DNA of 6,400 bases from Kofleriaceae bacterium (lineage in GTDB: Bacteria; Myxococcota_A; Polyangia; Haliangiales; Haliangiaceae), in contig JAESTW010000500.1 in assembly GCA_016763395.1 (NCBI GenBank), positions 1 through 6,400 of the forward strand. The letters run 5' to 3'. Below the pieces are notes generated by a model. The model saw only the letters and a list, made by a program, of their open reading frames with translations, ran no database searches and was not told the origin of the DNA. The stretch's first letter is position 1; every line of letters begins with the position of its first letter. The translations under genes were made by a program, and so were the position numbers. Below are positions 1 to 6,042 of the stretch, piece after piece.

Positions 1-423
1 ATCTTTGAGTTTGCTTTCCAGTTCATCGGTGACTTCTTGCTTCTGCTTCACCACTTCTTCGGCGGAGGCGCGCTTCCCTTCACTGATTGCCAGGCTCTTC
101 TCCGATTTGGCCAGTCTTGCCTCAGACTCAGCCAGTCTCGCAACCGCAGCATTCATGTCACGCTCGGCGATTGCAGCTCTTTTCAGTGCGATCACAGTGG
201 CTGACTCGGCCTCTTTGGTCTCTTTTTTTGCGCCCGTACTTACGGAATAGGCGAGTGCCAGCCCACCGAGCGCACTGCCGATAAGTAACACCACCGCAAC
301 CACAACCAATTTCGATTTCCCCTCTGGGGGAGAGAGATTTGGCGTTGGTCCCTGCTGGTCGAATTGCCTTCGCTGGCCCGGATGACTCACTACAACACCA
401 GTTTCATCGTATCTTTGAGGCAT
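1..423 (-). CDS. Membrane-anchored coiled-coil protein, N-terminal part (runs off left edge)
   Basis: The reverse strand is open from an ATG at 423 to base 1: 141 codons with no stop, so the C-terminus lies outside the window. Residues 1-38 are polar and proline/glutamine-rich, probably cytoplasmic. Residues 39-61 form one hydrophobic helix (starting LVVVAVVLLIGSALGGLALA). From about 66 onward the chain is almost all A, E, K, R, L and S with heptad-like spacing, as in a coiled-coil stalk. No enzymatic motif is visible. A second in-frame ATG at 438 would add five residues, and neither start has a good Shine-Dalgarno site, so the start is uncertain. The gene is transcribed divergently from fadN. 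The membrane topology is well supported but the function is unknown. It could be a structural or scaffolding protein, or the stalk of an envelope protein whose functional domain lies further left. Confidence 0.72.
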   Translation of the reverse strand, partial: MPQRYDETGVVVSHPGQRRQFDQQGPTPNLSPPEGKSKLVVVAVVLLIGSALGGLALAYSVSTGAKKETKEAESATVIALKRAAIAERDMNAAVARLAESEARLAKSEKSLAISEGKRASAEEVVKQKQEVTDELESKLKD

Positions 424-445
424 CCTCAAAGGATACATTGAGGCA
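410..445. repeat. Cluster of three TTGAGG elements with a hairpin over the start of the leftward gene
   Basis: TTTGAGG (414-420) and CCTCAAA (424-430) form a perfect 7-bp inverted repeat around CAT. That CAT is the complement of the ATG at 423. The stem extends outward with TATC (410-413) and GATA (432-435) if G431 is bulged. TTGAGGCA occurs a second time at 438-445, 23 bp from the first copy. The hexamer is therefore present three times in +, -, + orientation within 30 bases. It could be an operator for the leftward gene or an mRNA hairpin hiding its start codon. This is a sequence observation; the role is inferred. Confidence 0.4.
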
Positions 446-451
446 ATTGAT

Positions 452-468
452 TGAAGCAATGCGCTTCA
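452..468. promoter_or_regulatory. Inverted repeat TGAAGC-N5-GCTTCA, candidate operator
   Basis: TGAAGC (452-457) and GCTTCA (463-468) are perfect 6-bp arms around AATGC. The 17-bp element lies in the region between the leftward membrane-protein gene and fadN, 182 bases before the fadN start. Its size and symmetry are typical of sites for dimeric TetR- or GntR-type regulators, the families that control fatty-acid degradation in several bacteria. It does not match the Bacillus FadR consensus closely. No regulator gene is in the window, so the role is a guess. Confidence 0.3.
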
Positions 469-588
469 GCCCGCCAACTGCCTAAATTTACACAATCTCG
501 CTCGATCTCCAGTGAAAAACTAGTGCAACGCTCTTCTCGCTTGCGCCTTGTCCCGAGCACTAAAGCCGGCATACTCTTCGCTGGAAAC

Positions 589-604
589 GCAATTGAAAAA
601 TTGC
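589..604. promoter_or_regulatory. Perfect inverted repeat GCAATT-GAAA-AATTGC upstream of fadN
   Basis: The arms GCAATT (589-594) and AATTGC (599-604) pair perfectly around GAAA. The element ends 46 bases before the fadN ATG, where an operator or a 5' leader hairpin would lie. It contains TTGAAA (593-598), a fair -35 match, but I find no good -10 hexamer at the right distance, so I do not call a promoter. As RNA it would be a short stem with a GNRA-type (GAAA) tetraloop. Confidence 0.3.
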
Positions 605-650
605 TCTGAAGTGTAAGCGTAGATCAAGAGATAGAGAAAGAGAAACTCAT

Positions 651-3011
651 ATGAACAAGCCCATCAGACGCGTCGCAGTACTCGGCGCCGGTGTAATGGG
701 AGCAGGTATCGCGGCGCATATCGCCAATGCCGGCCTCCCCGTTCTCCTGCTCGACATTGTGCCACCGGACATTAAAGACGGTGCCAAGAAGAGCGAGCGA
801 AATGCCTTTGCTGCCGGTGCAGTAAAGAAGATGCTCAAGAGCAAACCGGCTGCTTTTTTCAACAAGAGCCACGCCGCTCTAGTTGAAGTTGGCAACCTCG
901 AAGACGACTTAGAAAAAGCAGCAGAGTGCGATCTAATCATCGAGGCCATCATCGAACGCCTCGACATCAAACGCGGACTTTTCGCAAAGCTGCAACCGCT
1001 TCTTGGCGAGAGCATCCTAGCGTCCAATACTTCCGGTCTTCGCATTGAAGACATGCTCGAAGGCATGAACCAAGAGTTCAAAGAGAACTTCTTAGTCATG
1101 CACTTCTTCAACCCGCCACGCTACATGAAGCTCCTTGAGCTTGTCGCCGCTCCAGAGACCAGCAAAGAGACTGTTGCTCGGGTTGAGTTCTTTGGCAAAG
1201 AAAAACTCGGCAAAGGCATCGTTTGGGCAAAAGACAAGCCTAACTTTGTCGCTAACCGAGTCGGTACACAATCGCTCATGGCGACTGTGCACCTGATGAT
1301 AAAAGAGGGACTCGTCCCTGAAGATGTCGATGCCATCACCGGCGTTCCTATGGGACACCCGAAGAGCGCGACATTTCGGACAGTCGATCTCGTCGGACTA
1401 GACACCTTGGCTCACGTAGTCAAGAACTGTCACGACGTCCTTGTTGACGATGAGGATAGAGAGCTCTTTGAGACTCCAAGCTTCATCTCGGCAATGATCG
1501 AGAAGAAGCTACTCGGCGGCAAGACCCGTCAAGGCTTCTACAAGAAGTCCAAAGCTGGCATTCAGACTCTCGATCTCGAGACTCTTGAGTACCGCGAAAA
1601 AGGCGGCGACCCGGACATCAAGAAGGCTTGTAAAAAGCTCAACAAGATTCCCAAGATTGAAGAGCGACTTCGCGCCACTGTGGCCACTGAAGGCACCATC
1701 GGCAAGTTCTCCTGGACTCTGCTCTCCCGCGCTATGAGTTACGCTGCTCGCCGCGTTGGCGAAATCTGTGACGACATCGTCGCTATCGACAACGGCATGT
1801 GCTGGGGCTACAACTGGGAGCTCGGACCATTCCAAACGTGGGATGCTCTGGGATTTGCAGAGACCTACGACCGCATGGTCAAAGAAGGCGTCTCTCTTCC
1901 AGACTCAGTCAAGAAGATGCGCGAGTCCGGCGCTACTGGATTCTACAAGGATGGCGAGGTCTACGACCTTCTGTCCGGCAAGTACGTTCCAGCTGTAGTT
2001 GACGAGCGCGAAGTGAGCCTAACAGTTCTCCGCCGCGGCGAGTCTGCTGTTCTGTCCAACGCAGGTGCAGAAGCTTGGGACCTCGGCGATGGTGTTCTCG
2101 GACTGACATTCAAGTCCAAGTCCAACAGTATCGATGCTGACGTCATCGGCATGCTCAACGATGCAACCGAGAAGGCAGAGCAAGAGTTCTCCTCAATGGT
2201 TATCACCAATCAGGGCGATAACTTCTGTGTGGGCGCAAACCTCTTCCTGGTCGTTATGGCGGCTGGAGCTGGCAAGTGGGACGAGCTTCGCGGCATGGTA
2301 GAGAACTACCAAGCGGTTACCCAGCGCATCAAATATTCGACCATCCCTGTTGTCGCTGCCCCTTACGGCATGACCTTGGGCGGTGGACTTGAGCTTTGCT
2401 TCGCATGCGATAGCGTGCAAGCAGCGGCTGAGACATATTCTGGTCTCGTCGAAGTTGGCGTTGGCCTGCTTCCCGGCGGCGCTGGCAACATGAACATGCT
2501 CTGGCGCGCCCTCGAAGGCGTTCCACAGGGCACGGACATCGACGTCTCCGCATTTGTAGCGCAGACCTTTAAGAACATCGCCATGGCAAATGTCGCGACC
2601 TCCGCGAACGAAGCCAAAGAGTTCGGATATTTCCGACACTCGGACGGTGTTTCTTTTGACCGTTCACGCCAGCTTTGGGAAGCCAAGCAACGAGCCATCG
2701 GTCTTGCCAAGTCCGGCTACCACGCGCCAGTACCAAGAGCCTACAAGCTTCCTGGCGACAGCGGTATCGCAACCATCGGCATGCTTATCGACAGCATGAG
2801 AAACGGTGGATTTGCGTCCGAGCACGATGCACTGATCTCAGGAAAAGTCGCAGAAGTTCTCTGCGGTGGCAAAGGCGGCGCGAGCCACAAGGTCACCGAG
2901 ACAGAGATGCTCGAACTAGAAGCAGAAGCCTTCCTCTCCCTTTGTGGCGAGAAGAAGAGTCAAGAACGCATGCAGCATATGCTCATGAAGAACAAACCCC
3001 TCAGGAACTAA
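651..3011 (+). CDS. fadN: FadN-type bifunctional 3-hydroxyacyl-CoA dehydrogenase / enoyl-CoA hydratase
   Basis: This 786-residue cytosolic beta-oxidation enzyme hydrates 2-enoyl-CoA and oxidises the resulting 3-hydroxyacyl-CoA with NAD+. The dehydrogenase comes first, the reverse of FadB/FadJ order and typical of FadN (YusL, similar length). The Rossmann motif is VLGAGVMGAG at 10-19, with Asp35 ending the second strand. Ser128 (in SNTS), His151 (HFFNP), Glu163 and Asn202 fit the dehydrogenase catalytic set. A second dehydrogenase-type helical domain contains IDNGMCWGYNWELGPFQTW, from about 379. The hydratase domain spans about 455-660. Its oxyanion loop is FCVGAN (525-530), GGGLEL contains Glu581, and Glu601 lies exactly 20 residues on, as in crotonase. 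The last ~125 residues are helical. The ATG at 651 places the Rossmann strand normally; its ribosome site is only a purine run (AGAGAAAGAG). The stop overlaps the fadA ribosome site. Both active sites look intact. Confidence 0.93.
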   Translation: MNKPIRRVAVLGAGVMGAGIAAHIANAGLPVLLLDIVPPDIKDGAKKSERNAFAAGAVKKMLKSKPAAFFNKSHAALVEVGNLEDDLEKAAECDLIIEAIIERLDIKRGLFAKLQPLLGESILASNTSGLRIEDMLEGMNQEFKENFLVMHFFNPPRYMKLLELVAAPETSKETVARVEFFGKEKLGKGIVWAKDKPNFVANRVGTQSLMATVHLMIKEGLVPEDVDAITGVPMGHPKSATFRTVDLVGLDTLAHVVKNCHDVLVDDEDRELFETPSFISAMIEKKLLGGKTRQGFYKKSKAGIQTLDLETLEYREKGGDPDIKKACKKLNKIPKIEERLRATVATEGTIGKFSWTLLSRAMSYAARRVGEICDDIVAIDNGMCWGYNWELGPFQTWDALGFAETYDRMVKEGVSLPDSVKKMRESGATGFYKDGEVYDLLSGKYVPAVVDEREVSLTVLRRGESAVLSNAGAEAWDLGDGVLGLTFKSKSNSIDADVIGMLNDATEKAEQEFSSMVITNQGDNFCVGANLFLVVMAAGAGKWDELRGMVENYQAVTQRIKYSTIPVVAAPYGMTLGGGLELCFACDSVQAAAETYSGLVEVGVGLLPGGAGNMNMLWRALEGVPQGTDIDVSAFVAQTFKNIAMANVATSANEAKEFGYFRHSDGVSFDRSRQLWEAKQRAIGLAKSGYHAPVPRAYKLPGDSGIATIGMLIDSMRNGGFASEHDALISGKVAEVLCGGKGGASHKVTETEMLELEAEAFLSLCGEKKSQERMQHMLMKNKPLRN

Positions 3012-3015
3012 GGAG
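3011..3015 (+). promoter_or_regulatory. Ribosome binding site of fadA, overlapping the fadN stop
   Basis: AGGAG begins on the last base of the fadN TAA stop and lies 7 bases before the ATG at 3023. It decides the fadA start: the frame is open much further upstream (to about 2675), but that stretch lies antiphase inside fadN and has no family resemblance. The arrangement also implies translational coupling of FadA to FadN. Confidence 0.85.
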
Positions 3016-3022
3016 TTTACTA

Positions 3023-4195
3023 ATGGGAAACGAAAATCCAATTGTAGTTGCCGACGCGGTTCGCTCGGCTGTTGGTAGAGCACACAAAGGCTCTCTCGCT
3101 CTTAAACGTCCGGACGAACTCGGCGGAGATGTGGTGCGTGCTCTGCTCGCTCGCAATCCCCAAGTCAAACCGGAAATGGTTGAAGACCTCATCATGGGTT
3201 GCGCAATGCCAGAAGGCGATCAGGGGCTAAACGTAGCTCGCCTGGTTGCCCTGCTTGCCGACTTGCCACAAGAGACATCAGCGGTCACGATCAACCGCTT
3301 CTGCTCGAGTGGACTGCAAGCCATTGCAGACGGTGCTGGCGCTATTGCTATCGGGTCCTACGACATTGTCGTAGCCGGTGGTGTTGAGTCAATGACCGCT
3401 GTGCCAATGACCGGCTTCCACCTCAGCGCTTCTCCAGAACTTATGGAGAAGATGCCTACGGCTCACACGCCAATGGGAATCACTGCTGAGAATGTTGCCA
3501 AGAAGTTTGAAATCAGTCGCGAAGCGCAAGATCTCTTCGCTTACAACAGCCAAATGAAGGCCAAAGCGGCTCTCGAAAATGGTGTGTTTAAAGACGAGAT
3601 TGTTAGTGTCCGCGCGGTTTCGTACAAAGACGGCGAGCGAGTCTACACTGACTTTGACACCGACGAGTTGCCTCGTGCTGGTACCACCCTTGAAGGTCTG
3701 GCGAAACTTCGCCCTGTCTTTGCAGCCAATGGTTCCGTCACTCCAGGCAACGCCTCACCACTGAGCGACGGCGCTGCCGCCACTCTTTTGATGAAGCAGA
3801 GCAAGGCAGAGGAACTGGGGATTAAGCCCCTGGGAATCTTCCGCTCCTTCGTCACCGTTGGTGTTGACCCGGCTATCATGGGCATTGGACCGCTTCCTGC
3901 GATCCAGAAGCTCTTGGCCAAAAACAACCTCAAAGTCAGCGACATCGACCTCTTTGAGATAAACGAAGCATTCGCTTGTCAAGCTACCTACTGCCAAACA
4001 CAGCTGGGTATCCCTGACGACCGAATTAACGTCAATGGTGGCGCTATTGCCCTCGGACACCCACTTGGGTGTACAGGAGCCAAGCTCACTGCGACTGTGC
4101 TTCACGAGCTAAAACGCCGTGGCGGAAAATACGCTATAGTGTCGATGTGCATTGGTGGCGGAATGGGCGCCGCAGGACTCTTCGAGGCTGCATAG
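3023..4195 (+). CDS. fadA: Acetyl-CoA C-acyltransferase (3-ketoacyl-CoA thiolase)
   Basis: This thiolase of 390 residues, the usual length for the family, cleaves 3-ketoacyl-CoA with CoA to acetyl-CoA and a shortened acyl-CoA, the last step of each beta-oxidation turn. The N-terminus (IVVADAVRSAVGRAHKG) is a typical thiolase start. All catalytic elements are present: nucleophile Cys94 in NRFCSSGLQA, NEAF at 314-317, His346 in GHPLGCTGA, and the acid/base Cys376 in CIGGGMGAAG. The gene begins 11 bases after fadN with a strong ribosome site and is surely co-transcribed with it. FadN and FadA are adjacent in the same order in the Bacillus fadNAE operon, which supports a degradative role. A biosynthetic acetoacetyl-CoA thiolase is the alternative by sequence alone, but the fadN partner makes it unlikely. 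Confidence 0.93.
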   Translation: MGNENPIVVADAVRSAVGRAHKGSLALKRPDELGGDVVRALLARNPQVKPEMVEDLIMGCAMPEGDQGLNVARLVALLADLPQETSAVTINRFCSSGLQAIADGAGAIAIGSYDIVVAGGVESMTAVPMTGFHLSASPELMEKMPTAHTPMGITAENVAKKFEISREAQDLFAYNSQMKAKAALENGVFKDEIVSVRAVSYKDGERVYTDFDTDELPRAGTTLEGLAKLRPVFAANGSVTPGNASPLSDGAAATLLMKQSKAEELGIKPLGIFRSFVTVGVDPAIMGIGPLPAIQKLLAKNNLKVSDIDLFEINEAFACQATYCQTQLGIPDDRINVNGGAIALGHPLGCTGAKLTATVLHELKRRGGKYAIVSMCIGGGMGAAGLFEAA

Positions 4196-4252
4196 CCCAC
4201 TCGGCTTTACTTTCATTACTATGTTCAACAATAGAAAAAGCAGGTTAGTGCG

Positions 4253-4669
4253 ATGAGCATTCCTAACGCGATAGAATACGAAGGCCACCTTGTCGGTGGT
4301 CAACCCTCCTCCTCCCAGTACAAGCAGATCTCCGTCGAAGGGTACAAGACGGTTATCAGCATGCGCGATTTGGCCGAGCCTGGCGCTTCCGAAGGGAAGA
4401 CCAACGCCGAGCAAGCGGGACTAAATTTTGTCAACATCCCGATTCAAGACGCAGGAAGTTTCAACAAAGAAAATGCTGAAGCGCTCAGTGAAGCACTGAA
4501 GGGTGAAGGACCATTTGTCATTCACTGCCAGTCTGGCGGACGAGTGGCAGCACTCTTCACATTGAAGTCCGGCTGGTGCGATGGCAAAACCATCGAACAA
4601 GCCATCGAAGAGGGCCACAAGATGGGTCTTGGTGGCCTCGAAGCCACCATTCGCAAGCTTCTTCGCTAA
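4253..4669 (+). CDS. Rhodanese/dual-specificity-phosphatase-like protein (DUF442/BLH type)
   Basis: This small soluble protein has 138 residues. It opens with a strand and the motif GGQPSSSQYKQISVEGYKTV, then ISMRD, the usual beginning of the DUF442 (beta-lactamase-hydrolase-like) phosphatase fold. The active-site loop is HCQSGGR with Cys92 and Arg97. The C-X4-R spacing is that of DUF442 and rhodanese loops, not the C-X5-R of classical tyrosine phosphatases. Substrate and reaction cannot be read from sequence: sulfur transfer and phosphate ester hydrolysis are both possible. There is no signal peptide or membrane segment. The gene starts 57 bases after fadA with AGG about 8 bases before the ATG, and is followed by a terminator, so it may be the last gene of the fad transcript. 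The family is confident; the role beside beta-oxidation is unknown. Confidence 0.8.
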   Translation: MSIPNAIEYEGHLVGGQPSSSQYKQISVEGYKTVISMRDLAEPGASEGKTNAEQAGLNFVNIPIQDAGSFNKENAEALSEALKGEGPFVIHCQSGGRVAALFTLKSGWCDGKTIEQAIEEGHKMGLGGLEATIRKLLR

Positions 4670-4701
4670 AGCTTCTCCACTACTATAAATACCTAGACGT
4701 G

Positions 4702-4739
4702 AAACGCCGCCCCCACCTTGGGAAGCGGCGTTTTTCTTT
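4702..4739 (+). terminator. Rho-independent terminator after the fadN-fadA-DUF442 unit
   Basis: AAACGCCGC (4702-4710) pairs perfectly with GCGGCGTTT (4725-4733) around a 14-base loop, followed by TTTTTCTTT (4731-4739). The stem is GC-rich and the U-tract lies on the plus strand, 32 bases after the DUF442 stop. On the minus strand there is only a very short T run after the stem, so it probably serves the macro-domain gene poorly if at all. Confidence 0.88.
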
Positions 4740-4743
4740 GGAA

Positions 4744-5229
4744 CTAGGACTCTTTGGCTTCTTGGCCGGCGTGGAAGACTTCGTAGACGTAGACCGGGAT
4801 TTCCAGTTCGCCTAGATGCTTCTCGATCAGCGGTTCAACGTCGACCCAGTCGAGCCCGCCGACGCCGGTGGCCAAACGCGGCAGAGCGATGGAGGTAAAG
4901 CTTTCCTTCTTAACTATCTTGGCGAGGGCCTTGAGAGAGCCGCCAACATTCTTGAGCGTTGCGTGTCCGGGCTTGCTGCCATGTCCGTAGCCTCCGTCTT
5001 GCGTGATGAGGTTGACAATGCGCGTACCGCCAACGCCGCCCCACATCCAAGCTTCACCGCTCTTGGGATGGTCTTGATGGCACCAATGATGAAAATCTTT
5101 GTGCATCGCAGGGAAACTCTCGTGAAGAGATTTTGCCAGGCCGCGGTTCATGGGGTCCATGGCGGCAATGCCATGAGCTATGACTTGCGCCTTGGTTAGG
5201 AGGATATCGCCTTCTACTTTTATTATCAT
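4744..5229 (-). CDS. Macro-domain (ADP-ribose-binding) protein
   Basis: This 161-residue protein is nearly all one macro domain, which binds ADP-ribose or removes it from proteins, nucleic acids or O-acetyl-ADP-ribose. It opens with MIIKVEGDILLTKAQVIAHG: Asp8 of VEGDI is the usual adenine-contacting residue. The phosphate-binding loop is ALPRLATGVGGLDW (115-128), followed by a helix and a final strand (PVYVYEVF). GGVGGTRIVNLITQD forms a central strand. The overall pattern recalls single-domain bacterial macro proteins and, more loosely, the TARG1/DarG branch. The ATG at 5229 is chosen because the fold begins there. A TTG at 5280 is in frame and would add 17 residues that do not look like the family. 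The ribosome site is weak (AAAGAAG). No ADP-ribosyltransferase toxin is adjacent, so an antitoxin role has no support here. The exact reaction is unknown. Confidence 0.85.
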   Translation of the reverse strand: MIIKVEGDILLTKAQVIAHGIAAMDPMNRGLAKSLHESFPAMHKDFHHWCHQDHPKSGEAWMWGGVGGTRIVNLITQDGGYGHGSKPGHATLKNVGGSLKALAKIVKKESFTSIALPRLATGVGGLDWVDVEPLIEKHLGELEIPVYVYEVFHAGQEAKES

Positions 5230-5246
5230 GTTGATACTTCTTTCAC

Positions 5247-5262
5247 CCTCCCACTGTGGAGG
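5247..5262 (-). other. Leader hairpin just upstream of the macro-domain gene
   Basis: CCTCCCAC (5247-5254) and GTGGAGG (5256-5262) can pair with one bulged base and a one-base loop, or with slightly fewer pairs and a larger, more realistic loop. On the minus-strand mRNA the downstream arm holds GGGAGG, the best Shine-Dalgarno-like string near the gene. It lies about 17 bases before the ATG, too far for normal use and buried in the stem. It may be incidental. Confidence 0.25.
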
Positions 5263-5324
5263 CTGAACAAACCCTAGCAAAGAAAATTCAAAAAGCTAGT
5301 TGGGATTCATCACTGAGATTGACT

Positions 5325-5339
5325 GCGAAAACGTTTCGC
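5325..5339. promoter_or_regulatory. Inverted repeat GCGAAA-ACG-TTTCGC, candidate operator
   Basis: GCGAAA (5325-5330) and TTTCGC (5334-5339) are perfect arms around ACG, about 95 bases before the macro-domain start in the 207-base gap between the two minus-strand genes. A further CGTTTC copy follows at 5344-5349. A second palindrome, CCGTATACGG, lies at 5380-5389. Either could bind a dimeric repressor, but I see no regulator gene and no clear promoter hexamers nearby. Confidence 0.25.
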
Positions 5340-5436
5340 CCACCGTTTCACTGAACGCGTATTATTCGCATTCTGAGGCCCGTATACGGCACATAACCGC
5401 TATTTCCTATCATCCAATTTCGGGCGAATTCAATCA

Positions 5437-6042
5437 CTACTCGGCGTTCGTGTCCGGCGGTTTCAGCATCGCAACAGGGAGTGGCATCGACAGTTCTGCT
5501 CGTGCTGCAACAAACTCCCGGAGCTTTGGCCAATCCTGAGTGAGATACCGATACTCGTCTACAAAAGAGGGCTTGGCTTGAGTGAGATTTTCTTGGCACA
5601 CCTGTCCGGATGAGTCTTGGGCGAAGGCCTTCAGTAGGCACAACACACGCCCCTCGTGCTTCTCGTACTCAGTTCCCGCTATTGTCCAGCCCCATAGCAA
5701 TCCGAGTGTTTGTAACTTTCCCCAATCACAGCTTCGGGCCCACACAATTGCGGAGAAAGCAGATTGAGTCAATCGACTGTTGCCGTTCTCAATCTTCTTG
5801 GGCAGCTGTGCTGCGTCCATATCACCGAGCAGTGCATGGCATGCAGCGACTCCGCAGCGGGCGCCCGAATCCAGACTTGAGAGCCTTAGGCCTTCCACCT
5901 CCTGAAACAATGCCAGCGCATCCCGGACGGCGCCCATGCGCATCGCAATGCGTGCCAAGTTGTTCAATGCGATCGCCCCAAACAAGTGCCATTTGCTGAA
6001 TTTGAAAAACTTCAAACTGTGTGGAAAAAGGCGCAGTTCCAC
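5437..6042 (-). CDS. TPR-like protein of unknown function, probably lacking its N-terminus
   Basis: The open frame runs from a GTG at 6042 to a TAG at 5437, 201 residues. Residues 22-50 (ALNNLARIAMRMG then ALALFQEVEGL) look like a tetratricopeptide helical pair with the usual small residues and a Gly at the turn. Residues 60-79 (GVAACHALLGDMDAAQ) look like a second. The remainder is helical, with several Trp and Cys residues and no recognised motif. There is no signal peptide or membrane helix. The start is doubtful: the only start before the upstream TAA at 6055-6057 is this GTG, there is no ribosome site, and residues 1-18 (phenylalanine/lysine-rich) do not look like the rest. The TPR array seems to begin mid-helix. 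I infer that the true N-terminus has been lost at the junction near 6000-6045. TPR proteins mediate protein contacts, so no enzymatic role is suggested. Confidence 0.55.
   Translation of the reverse strand: MELRLFPHSLKFFKFSKWHLFGAIALNNLARIAMRMGAVRDALALFQEVEGLRLSSLDSGARCGVAACHALLGDMDAAQLPKKIENGNSRLTQSAFSAIVWARSCDWGKLQTLGLLWGWTIAGTEYEKHEGRVLCLLKAFAQDSSGQVCQENLTQAKPSFVDEYRYLTQDWPKLREFVAARAELSMPLPVAMLKPPDTNAE

Noticed and set aside
5..284. Plus-strand open frames at the left edge
   Set aside because: They are the complement of the coiled-coil frame and read as a Ser/Ala/Phe-rich shadow; the leftward frame has a membrane helix and heptad pattern.
521..562. Separated inverted repeat TAGTGC ... GCACTA in the divergent intergenic region
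   Set aside because: Six-base arms about 30 bases apart are expected by chance in a region this long and there is no supporting context.
647..1111. Minus-strand open frame of 154 codons opposite fadN
   Set aside because: It is antisense to an intact, motif-rich gene; its serine/arginine-rich composition is typical of a shadow frame. The same applies to the minus frames at 1509-1835 and 2193-2639.
2675..3022. Long upstream extension of the thiolase frame (506-residue version)
   Set aside because: It lies antiphase within fadN, reads as arginine/serine-rich nonsense, and the AGGAG site plus family length fix the start at 3023.
4816..5199. Plus-strand open frame of 127 codons
   Set aside because: It is antisense to the macro-domain gene, whose motifs are clear, and has no recognisable feature of its own.
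5300..5539. Plus-strand open frame of 79 codons
   Set aside because: It has no convincing ATG context or ribosome site, runs into the antisense of the TPR-like gene, and has an unremarkable composition.
5610..5999. Plus-strand open frame of 129 codons
   Set aside because: It is antisense to the TPR-like helical repeats and is rich in Arg, Ser, Pro and His as shadow frames are.
4744..6042. Macro-domain gene plus TPR-like gene as a toxin-antitoxin or defence pair of DarTG type
   Set aside because: The TPR-like protein shows no ADP-ribosyltransferase motif, the genes are 207 bases apart, and the TPR gene looks broken. Nothing supports a toxin partner.
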